Below are positions 1 through 6,516 of a DNA stretch of 7,818 nucleotides, piece after piece. A program made the translations under genes and the position numbers. The notes below the pieces were generated by a model. The model saw nothing but the letters and a program-made list of their open reading frames with translations. It made no database searches and was not told where the DNA came from. The DNA is from Pseudomonadota bacterium (GTDB lineage Bacteria > Desulfobacterota > Anaeroferrophillalia > Anaeroferrophillales > Tharpellaceae): NCBI GenBank assembly GCA_030641485.1, contig DAOWHJ010000068.1:1-7818 (forward strand), written 5' to 3'. Each line of letters opens with the position of its first letter. The stretch's first letter is position 1.

Positions 1-37
1 CAGCGGCATTTCAGTGTCAAGTTTTTTTTGTTAAAAG

Positions 38-67
38 TTGACAAACTGGCATCCAATTGAGTATGTA
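38..67 (+). promoter_or_regulatory. Possible sigma-70 promoter for the crotonase-family gene
   Basis: A perfect consensus -35 hexamer, TTGACA, lies at 38-43. After an 18-base spacer comes TATGTA (62-67), a weak -10 match in which only the first three bases agree with TATAAT. Transcription would start roughly 40 bases before the ATG at 115. An AGGAGG at 68-73 falls at the expected start of the transcript but is about 41 bases from the ATG, with no usual start codon at a workable distance, so it probably does not serve this gene. The call rests on sequence match only. Confidence 0.4.
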
Positions 68-114
68 GGAGGCCAATTTTATAACCAGAAAAATGTGGGG
101 AGCACACGAGTTAA

Positions 115-903
115 ATGAGAAAGTTTGTGACGATCAAAAAAATTGACGGCTATGCCCGGTTACGACTCAATCAACCAGAGAAGGCTAACGCTTACAGCCC
201 TGAGATGGCCAAAGCACTATGGGACGCTGTCCGTGAATTACGCTGGGATGATGAGGTCGGGGTGGTGCTTTTGGAGGCCGAAGGTCCGATATTTTCCGGA
301 GGTGGCGACCTGGTAAGTTTTCAACAAGGAATTGACAACAAGAATATCACTAACACCATCGAGGAACTTTCCGCCACCCTGAATGCAACGGCATTAGCGA
401 TTCGGCGGATGGAGAAAATTTTCGTCTCCCTCATTGATGGAGTTTGCGCTGGGGCCGGTGTGGGCCTAGCTTTAGCTGCAGATATCAGCCTGGCCACCGA
501 AAATGCTCTTTTTGTTGCAGGCTATATCGGTATCGCTGCAGTTCCCGATGGCGGCAGCAGTTTTGCGGTCATTGAGGCCTTAGGAAAAGCCCGAGCCGCG
601 GATTTTTTCCTTACCAATGGCCGAATAGGTGGTAAGCAGGCCGCCGAGATAGGCCTGGTCAGTCGCTTCAGCAAAAGTGAGGAAGCTGAAAACGAAGCCC
701 TCAAGCTCGTGAAGTCGTTAACCATTGGACCTCGCAAAGCCCAAGCTGCAACCAAGGATATCCTAGCGAAAATGCCCGGATTGTCACTAAGTGAATACCT
801 TGAAAGTGAACGGCAGGGAATTATTGCCGCATCAAGAACTTTGGATTTCAAAACTGGAGTTGGTGCTTTTCTAAAAAAAGTGACCCCTGAGTTCAACAAA
901 TAA
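115..903 (+). CDS. Enoyl-CoA hydratase/isomerase (crotonase) family protein, PaaG-like
   Basis: This 262-residue protein has the usual length of a single-domain crotonase fold, a cytoplasmic family acting on acyl-CoA thioesters. The first oxyanion-hole segment is F60-SGGGDL-V67. The second is the glycine-rich G109-VCAGAGVG-L118, followed by the helix ending in D123. By alignment with rat enoyl-CoA hydratase (GGGCELAMMCD to QPE), the catalytic Glu144 position is Gly117 and the Glu164 position is Tyr137. An aspartate, D145, sits in the PDGG motif, as in PaaG-type and delta3-delta2-enoyl-CoA isomerases. An isomerase or other crotonase reaction is therefore more likely than plain hydration; the substrate cannot be told. 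The ATG at 115 fits the family's N-terminus. Its ribosome site is weak (GGGGAG at 97-102, 12 bases away). It lies 72 bases before rfbA on the same strand with no visible terminator between, so co-transcription is possible, although no common pathway is evident. Confidence 0.88.
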   Translation: MRKFVTIKKIDGYARLRLNQPEKANAYSPEMAKALWDAVRELRWDDEVGVVLLEAEGPIFSGGGDLVSFQQGIDNKNITNTIEELSATLNATALAIRRMEKIFVSLIDGVCAGAGVGLALAADISLATENALFVAGYIGIAAVPDGGSSFAVIEALGKARAADFFLTNGRIGGKQAAEIGLVSRFSKSEEAENEALKLVKSLTIGPRKAQAATKDILAKMPGLSLSEYLESERQGIIAASRTLDFKTGVGAFLKKVTPEFNK

Positions 904-975
904 CAATGGTGGCAAAAAAAATTCATCAAGCTGACAGTGTGTAAAAAAACATAACCAGAGAGGATAATCTTTAAG

Positions 976-1851
976 ATGTCTGTAACTAAGGGAATAATTT
1001 TAGCTGGTGGGGCCGGCAGCCGCCTTTACCCTCTTTCTAAAATTGCAAGTAAGCAGTTGATGCCGATCTACGACAAACCGATGATCTACTATCCGCTGTC
1101 GACAATAATGATGGCCGGCATTCGCGAGGTTTTAATTATCTCGACGCCCCATGATCTGCCTCGTTTTGAAGAGCTCTTAGGAGATGGTGCTGAGCTTGGT
1201 ATCAAGATCTCCTATACGGTGCAGGAGCACCCTGAGGGGATTGCCCAAGCTTTTATTCTAGGCCGTGATTTCATTGACAACCAACCGGTCTGCTTGATCT
1301 TGGGTGATAATATTTTTTACGGTAAGTATATCTTTTTAAATCCAATTCGTGAGTTCACAAGTGGCGCCTTAGTTTACGGCTACTATGTTAAGGATCCTGA
1401 ACGCTATGGGGTCGTCGAATTTGATGCTGCGGGCAAAGCCATAAGCCTTGAGGAGAAACCCAAACAACCGAAATCACACTATGCGGTTCCCGGACTCTAT
1501 GTCTATGACCATCAAGTCTGTGATCTCGCAGAGGCCATGCAGCCATCGGCTCGGGGTGAGCTGGAGATTACCGACTTAAACCGCATCTACCTCGAAAAAA
1601 ACCAACTTAATGTACAAAAGATCGGTCGCGGGGTTGCCTGGCTTGATACCGGCACCCATCAAAGCCTGCTCGAGGCGAGTCACTTTATCGGCACCTTAGA
1701 ACAACGTCAAGGCCTTAAATTCGGCTGTATTGAGGAAGTCGCCTGGCGCATGAATTTTATTGACGACAACCAACTGGATGATGTTCTGCAAAAAATGCCG
1801 AACTCTCCCTACCGCACCTATCTTGCAGATATCTTAGCTGAAGAGGGATAA
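976..1851 (+). CDS. rfbA: Glucose-1-phosphate thymidylyltransferase (RmlA/RfbA)
   Basis: The enzyme joins glucose-1-phosphate and dTTP to give dTDP-glucose and pyrophosphate, the first step of dTDP-L-rhamnose and related deoxysugar synthesis in the cytoplasm. At 291 residues it has the normal family length. The nucleotidyltransferase signature L9-AGGAGSRLYP-L20 is followed by KQLMPIYDKPMIYYPLS (26-42). The metal-binding aspartate is in G110-DNIFYG-G116, E160-K161-P162 matches the family EKP motif, and ELEITDLNRIYL (195-206) and WLDTGTHQSL (222-231) are typical. The stretch just after GDNIFYG is about two residues shorter than in E. coli RmlA and poorly conserved; otherwise the match is close along the whole length. 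A GAGAGGA ribosome site at 958-964 sits 11 bases before the ATG. Its stop is 8 bases before rfbB, so the two form an operon. Confidence 0.97.
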   Translation: MSVTKGIILAGGAGSRLYPLSKIASKQLMPIYDKPMIYYPLSTIMMAGIREVLIISTPHDLPRFEELLGDGAELGIKISYTVQEHPEGIAQAFILGRDFIDNQPVCLILGDNIFYGKYIFLNPIREFTSGALVYGYYVKDPERYGVVEFDAAGKAISLEEKPKQPKSHYAVPGLYVYDHQVCDLAEAMQPSARGELEITDLNRIYLEKNQLNVQKIGRGVAWLDTGTHQSLLEASHFIGTLEQRQGLKFGCIEEVAWRMNFIDDNQLDDVLQKMPNSPYRTYLADILAEEG

Positions 1852-1859
1852 AGAAAATC

Positions 1860-2915
1860 ATGAAAACAGTTCTCGTCACTGGTGGACTCGGCTTTATTGG
1901 AAGTAATTTTATCCGTCTTCTCCTCAATAACTTTTCCGACTACCGGGTCATAAACCTTGATGCCGCAACTTACGCTGGCAACCCTGAAAACTTAAAAGAT
2001 CTTGAAAAGGATTCACGCTACCTCTTTAGCCATGGTGATATCGGCAATCGCGATCTGGTGGACAAACTCCTGCAAGAGAAAAAGCCCGATTTCATCGTTA
2101 ACTTTGCCGCAGAATCCCACGTTGACCGGAGCATAACCGGACCGGCCGCCTTCATTGAAACCAATATAGTTGGCACCTTCACCATGCTTGAAGCTTTCAG
2201 AAGCTACTGCGGCGATGAAAACAGTAGCAAGTGCCGCTTTCTCCAGGTTTCAACCGATGAGGTTTACGGCTCTTTAGGAGCTGAAGGTTACTTTAGCGAG
2301 ACCACACCATACAGTCCCAACAGTCCTTACGCAGCCAGTAAAGCCTCAGCTGACCACCTTGTTCGAGCCTATCACCACACCTACAAGCTCGACACTTTGA
2401 TTACTAACTGTTCGAATAATTACGGCCCCCTGCAATTTCCTGAGAAACTGATTCCATTAATGATCAGCAATGCCCTAGAAGGTCTTGATTTGCCGGTCTA
2501 TGGTGATGGGAAAAACGTCCGCGACTGGCTCTATGTTGAAGACCACTGCCGGGCTTTAGAATTGGTAATGATTCAAGCAAAAAGCGGTGAAACCTATAAT
2601 ATCGGCGGCCACAATGAGATGGAGAACATTGAGCTCGTAAAACTTCTCTGTAACTCTTTAGATCGCCGCTTAGGTCCACTTCCCGACGGCCGTTTACGCC
2701 AAGAGCTGATTAAATTTGTCGGTGACCGTAAAGGCCATGACCAACGTTACGCCATCGACGCTGACAAAATCAAAAAGGATCTGGGCTGGGTGCCGCAAAC
2801 TGATCTTAAAACCGGCATGGAGATGACAATCGACTGGTATCTTGATAATCAGGAGTGGCTCAAACAGGTTCGTGACGGTAGCTATCGTCAATATTATCAA
2901 GAAATGTATGGCTAG
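1860..2915 (+). CDS. rfbB: dTDP-glucose 4,6-dehydratase (RmlB/RfbB)
   Basis: This extended short-chain dehydrogenase/reductase converts dTDP-glucose to dTDP-4-keto-6-deoxyglucose with a bound NAD cofactor, using the RfbA product. It is 351 residues long, normal for the family. The Rossmann glycine motif is T7-GGLGFIGSN-F17, with D34 positioned for the NAD ribose. The active site has S131-T132-D133-E134-V-Y-G; the Asp-Glu pair distinguishes dehydratases from epimerases. The Y157-xxx-K161 pair is present (YAASK), followed by NCSNNYGP (183-190), FPEKLIP and RDWLYVEDH (221-229), which match sugar-nucleotide binding segments of RmlB. It begins 8 bases after rfbA; the nearest ribosome-site-like bases lie inside the end of rfbA, so translation may be coupled. 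The next steps (rfbC epimerase, rfbD reductase) are not in the window, so the final sugar cannot be assigned. Confidence 0.97.
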   Translation: MKTVLVTGGLGFIGSNFIRLLLNNFSDYRVINLDAATYAGNPENLKDLEKDSRYLFSHGDIGNRDLVDKLLQEKKPDFIVNFAAESHVDRSITGPAAFIETNIVGTFTMLEAFRSYCGDENSSKCRFLQVSTDEVYGSLGAEGYFSETTPYSPNSPYAASKASADHLVRAYHHTYKLDTLITNCSNNYGPLQFPEKLIPLMISNALEGLDLPVYGDGKNVRDWLYVEDHCRALELVMIQAKSGETYNIGGHNEMENIELVKLLCNSLDRRLGPLPDGRLRQELIKFVGDRKGHDQRYAIDADKIKKDLGWVPQTDLKTGMEMTIDWYLDNQEWLKQVRDGSYRQYYQEMYG

Positions 2916-2983
2916 GAGGCTGCCCGAGAATGCTCTTTTCCCTCAGCTCTTCGTTATTTTTTTCAAATAATGCCTCGATCTGA
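2914..2983 (+). other. Orphan AGGAGG and 17-residue mini-ORF after rfbB
   Basis: The rfbB stop codon is embedded in TAGGAGG, so a strong ribosome-binding sequence (2914-2919) overlaps the end of the gene, as when another operon gene follows. The only start at a usable distance is the ATG at 2930, 10 bases on, which opens a serine- and phenylalanine-rich 17-residue frame ending at 2983. The peptide resembles nothing I know, and certainly not RfbC or RfbD. It may be a chance match, or the scar of a lost downstream gene. The rest of the convergent gap to 3030 is AT-rich, with weak inverted repeats and no convincing terminator. Confidence 0.2.
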
Positions 2984-3030
2984 GAAAAATTTTCTATTCT
3001 GGGACAACCTCCTGGGGGTCTCTTAAAAAA

Positions 3031-4152
3031 TTATGGCTGACAGTAGATATCATCTGCCTGTCGCGGCAGGCAGTGAACATTAGCCGCAGTGACAACCAGA
3101 TCAGCCTGATCACCGATAACCAACTCTTTTAGCTCAACCTTGCGACTTGAGCTGAAAACCATAAGCCGACTCCCACCTTTCTCAAGCTCAACCAAAACCG
3201 TAACCCCACCCTGAGGAATGAATTGACTTATCCGGTAGCCTGAAATTCGATTTACCGGCATAAGCTCATTGGCCCCCTTTCTAGCTGTATCACCATAGAC
3301 CAAGTCCAAATGTTCGGGCCGCAAACAGACCCAGACTTCACCCCCATGAAGCGGAAATGAGGTTGACATCAGCCGATTACCAAAGAACTCCACCAAAGCT
3401 TTTTCTGTATCATAAAGCTTAACTATCTGGGCCGGCACAATATTTCTGGTGGCGGTAAAGTGGGCGACAAAACGAGAGTTTGGTCGGGAAAAAATTTCAG
3501 CGGGACTACCTTTCTGCACGACTTTCCCGGCATCAAGCACCAACACCTGATCACCCATAAAGCGGGCTTCGTTGTGATCATGGGTAACATAGAGCATGGT
3601 CACACGATATTTCTTTTGAATTTTTTTTATCAATAGAGCGAGTCGTTCTCGGCTGGCAGCATCAAGGGCGGAAAGTGGCTCATCGAGAAGCAGAACTTCA
3701 GGCCGCAAAACCATACTCCGGGCCAAGGCAACCCGCTGTTGCTGACCACCGGAGAGCTCTGTCGGAAAACGCTCAAGCAAATGATCGATTCTGAGTTCCG
3801 CAGTCACTGCTTTAAGCCACTTAGATTTCTCTTCTTCTGAAGCGTTGCGGGCATTAAGGCCAAAAAGAATATTCTCTCTGGCATTCATATGCGGAAAGAG
3901 GGCGTAGTCTTGAAAGACAAAACCAATCCCGCGCTCCTGAGGAGGGAGCATGTCGATACCCTGCCCGCCAAGCCTAATCTGACCTTGCTGGTTTTTAATA
4001 AGACCAGCAATCACTTCCAAAAGTTTACTTTTTCCGGCCCCGGAGTTACCTAAAACTACCAGAGACTGACCTGCTGCTAATTTAAAACTGACCCGGTCAA
4101 GGATTAGTTCCCGGTCAATTTCGAGCGAGACGTCATTTAGTTCTAGCGTCAT
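3031..4152 (-). CDS. modC: Molybdate-type ABC transporter ATP-binding protein (ModC-like)
   Basis: This ATPase would energise import through the adjacent ModB-like permease from the cytoplasmic face of the inner membrane. The 373-residue protein has a complete nucleotide-binding domain: Walker A G35-NSGAGK-S42, Q-loop glutamine Q81 in FVFQDYALFPHM, signature L133-SGGQ-Q138, Walker B V153-LLLDE158, and the switch histidine H191 in YVTHD. From about residue 236 there is a TOBE/MOP-like C-terminal region, roughly 135 residues, containing VWVCLRPEHLDL (273-284), which is common to oxyanion and polyamine importer ATPases. Because that domain does not specify the ion, the molybdate assignment comes from ModB and the binding protein. 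The ATG overlaps the modB stop by one base (TGATG), with GGGGAG 8 bases upstream, so translation is probably coupled. Tungstate or another oxyanion remains possible. Confidence 0.88.
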   Translation of the reverse strand: MTLELNDVSLEIDRELILDRVSFKLAAGQSLVVLGNSGAGKSKLLEVIAGLIKNQQGQIRLGGQGIDMLPPQERGIGFVFQDYALFPHMNARENILFGLNARNASEEEKSKWLKAVTAELRIDHLLERFPTELSGGQQQRVALARSMVLRPEVLLLDEPLSALDAASRERLALLIKKIQKKYRVTMLYVTHDHNEARFMGDQVLVLDAGKVVQKGSPAEIFSRPNSRFVAHFTATRNIVPAQIVKLYDTEKALVEFFGNRLMSTSFPLHGGEVWVCLRPEHLDLVYGDTARKGANELMPVNRISGYRISQFIPQGGVTVLVELEKGGSRLMVFSSSRKVELKELVIGDQADLVVTAANVHCLPRQADDIYCQP

Positions 4153-4925
4153 CAGCGACGCTCCCCGAGCATATTAACCAACAAAAGCACCGTGAATGAG
4201 AGCAGAACCAACAGTAACGAAAGCCCATCGGCAACCCCGGCATCACCACCCATTGCTTTAACATAGATCATTATGGGAATGGTTTTCAAACGGCCCGCGA
4301 CCATCATAGTCGCGCCGAACTCACCAACCGCTCGAGCAAAAGCGGTAATCACTCCCGCGACCAGAACCGGTTTTGAAAGTGGCAACAAAACCTTAACAAA
4401 GGTCCGATACTCACTCGCCCCCAACGAGTGACTGGCTTTGACTAAAGAGGCCGGCACCTGTTGAAAGGCTGAACTTGCAGCTTGCATCATCAATGGAGTA
4501 ACAATGAAAAATTGGGCCAAAACCAGAGCCGCCATAGTAAACATTATCTGCACGGAAAAGGCCTGATACAGGGGGGCACCGATGAGACCATAACGACCGA
4601 AGGCTAAAAGCAACATATAGCCGGCGGCGGATGGGGGCAGAACCAAGGGTAGTGAGAAGAAGGTTTTCAACCAACGGCTGCTGGAATTTTTGTGAAATGT
4701 AAAATAGTAGCCTAAAACCGTCCCAACAACTGCCGCAAACCCGGTTGCAACCAAAGCCGTTATCAAGCTCGTCAAAACAACCACTAGAACCTGACGATTT
4801 AGAAGTGCAGAAAAACCATCGGCAACCGTGAAAGATTGGAGCAAAGCCACAAACGGCGAACCGAAAAAGAGTCCGGCAAGTAAAACAACAACTGTCACCA
4901 AGGCGGGAAAACTGGGGAAATTCAA
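4152..4925 (-). CDS. modB: Molybdate-type ABC transporter permease (ModB-like)
   Basis: This is the inner-membrane channel subunit of the importer, 257 residues, somewhat longer than E. coli ModB. Hydrophobic segments lie near residues 8-28, 49-72, 88-110, 126-148, 185-208 and 233-253. The ATPase-docking EAA loop is at 164-186 (ASHSLGASEYRTF..LPLSKP) and is followed by G201-EFGATMMVA-G211, a sequence strongly typical of ModB and related oxyanion permeases. The chosen start is a TTG (4925-4923) that overlaps the stop of the modA-like gene in the four bases TTGA. A GGGGTG lies 8 bases before it. No in-frame ATG is available near the N-terminus. This tight overlap implies translational coupling with the binding protein and supports the view that the unusual binding protein belongs to this transporter. 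Confidence 0.92.
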   Translation of the reverse strand: MNFPSFPALVTVVVLLAGLFFGSPFVALLQSFTVADGFSALLNRQVLVVVLTSLITALVATGFAAVVGTVLGYYFTFHKNSSSRWLKTFFSLPLVLPPSAAGYMLLLAFGRYGLIGAPLYQAFSVQIMFTMAALVLAQFFIVTPLMMQAASSAFQQVPASLVKASHSLGASEYRTFVKVLLPLSKPVLVAGVITAFARAVGEFGATMMVAGRLKTIPIMIYVKAMGGDAGVADGLSLLLVLLSFTVLLLVNMLGERR

Positions 4926-5836
4926 GGTTTGGACACCCCGACAACGAGGTCATTGCGCATGAATGTCTGCCGACAATCGGCCAACCCTAAACACTCAAGT
5001 TCAGCCACATAGCAAGGTGCTGCTGAGAGAAAGATGTCCGCACCATACCGACCTTGGGCACCATGTTCAATCTTCTGATAGAGCTTGCCGGAACCCGCGA
5101 ACTCACACACTATTTCAACACCGTTAAGATCAGTGTACTTGCACGACAACTCTTTCAAGACGTCATAAAAAACTGCGGCCGCAAAGATTGTCAGCTTGGC
5201 CGATGAATCGGGTACTATTAAGGTATTAACTGAGCCAACATCGGTCGATTTGACCTGAATTGGCGGCACCTTAAAACCAAATTCAACCCAAGTATCTCGC
5301 TGTGCTAAAGCTATTAACCAGTTGATAAAATTAAGCGCCACTTCAGGATATAGAGAACCCTTTATCCGCGCCAGAGAGTACTCGGGAGAAACCGAGAACG
5401 AGGTGGGAATCTCAACAACATTCAACCTATCAGCAACCATCAAGGCATCACTACGATAGATAAATCCGGCATCAATTTCACGGCGCATAATTTTATCGAG
5501 CAAAGCCCGGACATGGCTCTCATGGGTAATAACATTGTCAATCATTGCTGTAGCTAAAACTGTATCAAACGATTTCAACTTTTCCAAAACAGCGAAGGCA
5601 TAACGTCCTGCCGGGCCCAGGTCCGGATCAACAATCCCAATACGAACCCCATTTTCAGCCAGACCACTGAATTTCGTCAAATCAGGTTCGACCTTAGTGC
5701 CTGACCTCTGACATGCAGCGCAAATCAGAGACAGAAAAAGGAGCGTGACCCCAAAACAAAAACTCTTCAAGACCTTAGGGCCCGCAAAATAATAACCTAA
5801 CCAATCTTGCACCTTATCTTCGAGCCATTTTTGCAT
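4922..5836 (-). CDS. modA: Circularly permuted ModA-like periplasmic binding protein, probable lipoprotein
   Basis: This is the likely substrate-binding subunit of the importer, tethered outside the inner membrane. Residues here are numbered from a TTG at 5929, the longest possible start. A hydrophobic signal segment (57-72) ends in CAAC, giving a lipobox-like site at Cys73. The next block, about 95-223, matches the part of ModA that is normally C-terminal: IGIVDPDLGPAGRYA (97-111), HVRALLDKI and AGFIYRSDAL (154-163), ending at FGFKVPP. After a linker of about 21 residues comes the normally N-terminal part: LTIFAAAVF (246-254), CEFAGSGKLYQKIE (275-288), ADIFLSA (297-303) and LVVGVSKP at the end. 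The halves are thus swapped within one open frame. Of the E. coli ligand residues, equivalents of Ser39, Ala125, Val152 and Tyr170 can be placed, but Ser12 is replaced by Val253. The start is uncertain: ATG 5836 is used here; GTG 5812, TTG 5770 (best signal-peptide length) and TTG 5929 are alternatives, none with a good ribosome site. Confidence 0.85.
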   Translation of the reverse strand: MQKWLEDKVQDWLGYYFAGPKVLKSFCFGVTLLFLSLICAACQRSGTKVEPDLTKFSGLAENGVRIGIVDPDLGPAGRYAFAVLEKLKSFDTVLATAMIDNVITHESHVRALLDKIMRREIDAGFIYRSDALMVADRLNVVEIPTSFSVSPEYSLARIKGSLYPEVALNFINWLIALAQRDTWVEFGFKVPPIQVKSTDVGSVNTLIVPDSSAKLTIFAAAVFYDVLKELSCKYTDLNGVEIVCEFAGSGKLYQKIEHGAQGRYGADIFLSAAPCYVAELECLGLADCRQTFMRNDLVVGVSKP

Positions 5837-5940
5837 ACAATTCAATCGCAAAATCCCCAACGTAGCCTTGCTACACCTGCGGTTTCCCCTCAAACACCGC
5901 ATCCAAACCTGACAAAAATCTAAGCGCAATATTGGCCATG
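5771..5940. repeat. Possible dispersed intergenic repeat between yebG and the modA-like gene
   Basis: The stretch between yebG and the signal peptide of the modA-like protein is open in the modA frame but encodes a cysteine- and arginine-rich then tryptophan-rich sequence with no ModA similarity, no signal-peptide character and no ribosome site. It contains a perfect 5-bp hairpin, GTAGC-CTT-GCTAC, at 5862-5874. A second frame gives a 22-residue mini-ORF from the ATG at 5940. Its look is that of a mobile or dispersed repeat that landed upstream of modA, but only one copy is in this window, so this is a suspicion. A structured 5' leader of the mod mRNA is the main alternative. Confidence 0.3.
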
Positions 5941-5965
5941 TTATTTACAGACCCTTAAATTATAA

Positions 5966-6316
5966 CTACGCCCCGCTGGCAACTGCCGCAGGCGCTGCTT
6001 TACGGCCCTTAACATTTTTCCGACCCGCATTTGGACGTTTCTTTTCCTCAAGCGCAGTCTTGGTCACGGTTGCGGTTTTCTTCCCCACCTTACCACCACG
6101 CAGCAAACCTACAGCGACATCCCGGTTTTCGGCCAAAAAGAACGATAACTCCTCAAGTTGATCTGGACCCATACCAAGCGTTGAGGACTCTAAAAAAATG
6201 TACATTTGATCGGAAATATCGAGAAGTTTATCATAAGCATCAGCCTCTTTTTTGGAGGTAAACGTCATCTTCTGCTCTCCATTTCTGACCACAATATATT
6301 GAACAATAACGGCCAT
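5966..6316 (-). CDS. yebG: YebG family DNA-damage-inducible protein
   Basis: The N-terminal 70 residues match E. coli YebG closely: MAVIVQYIVVRNGEQKMTFT followed by SKKEADAYDKLLDISDQM, and then a helix around LSFFLAENRDV (57-67). E. coli YebG is an SOS-regulated small protein of poorly defined function. This copy is 116 residues against about 96 in E. coli; the extra length is a lysine-, arginine- and alanine-rich tail from about residue 76 that resembles basic nucleic-acid-binding tails, which is an inference. The ATG has a good ribosome site (AGGAGA, 6323-6328, 7 bases away). No CTGT-N8-ACAG LexA box is visible upstream. An interrupted inverted repeat, AACC-ATAA-GGTT, lies at 6367-6378 and might be an operator. 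The gene has the same direction as the mod genes, with no clear terminator in between. Confidence 0.9.
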   Translation of the reverse strand: MAVIVQYIVVRNGEQKMTFTSKKEADAYDKLLDISDQMYIFLESSTLGMGPDQLEELSFFLAENRDVAVGLLRGGKVGKKTATVTKTALEEKKRPNAGRKNVKGRKAAPAAVASGA

Positions 6317-6415
6317 TCTCTCTCTCCTGAAAGTTTAACATCCACAGGTTTTTGTCTAACACACTAAACCATAAGGTTGAGGGATAGCAAATTTCACCAC
6401 TTATGTAAAGGCAAG

Positions 6416-6447
6416 AAAAAAGGGCGGGGAAATCCCCGCCCTTTTTT
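6416..6447 (-). terminator. Strong symmetric rho-independent terminator
   Basis: An 8-9 bp perfect GC-rich stem (GGGCGGGGA 6422-6430 paired with TCCCCGCCC 6433-6441) has a run of A on its left and six T on its right, so it can work on both strands. On the minus strand it ends the transcript of the zinc-ribbon gene, whose stop codon is 69 bases before it, and insulates yebG from it. No + strand gene precedes it. Confidence 0.93.
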
Positions 6448-6516
6448 CTATGCACAACTTTGATAAGGGTGTCTTGAAAAAATTGCCGACTGGCCAAACA
6501 ACACCAAGCCGACAAC

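Noticed and set aside
522..929. 135-residue minus-strand frame opposite the crotonase gene
   Set aside because: It is the antisense shadow of a well-supported gene with no recognisable motif.
81..959. Nine-base repeat ATAACCAGA before both the crotonase gene (81-89) and rfbA (951-959)
   Set aside because: It is too short and alone; flanking bases differ, so chance is the simplest explanation.
3001..3030. GGGAC...GTCTC inverted repeat as a terminator between rfbB and modC
   Set aside because: The stem is short, needs a G-U pair and an internal loop, and is followed by A rather than T on the + strand; on the minus strand it contains an A-C mismatch.
4411..4953. 180-residue minus-strand frame overlapping modB
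   Set aside because: It is a different frame of the modB region, rich in Cys, Ser and Arg with no domain features, while the modB frame shows clear permease motifs.
5830..5930. Known riboswitch (GEMM, cobalamin or molybdenum cofactor type) in front of modA
   Set aside because: A hairpin is present, but I could not match the conserved core of any of these classes by eye.
6334..6420. LexA (SOS) box upstream of yebG
   Set aside because: Neither the CTGT-N8-ACAG pattern nor the Geobacter-type GGTT-N2-C-N4-G-N3-ACC pattern fits with correct spacing; only a loose AACC/GGTT inverted repeat is present.
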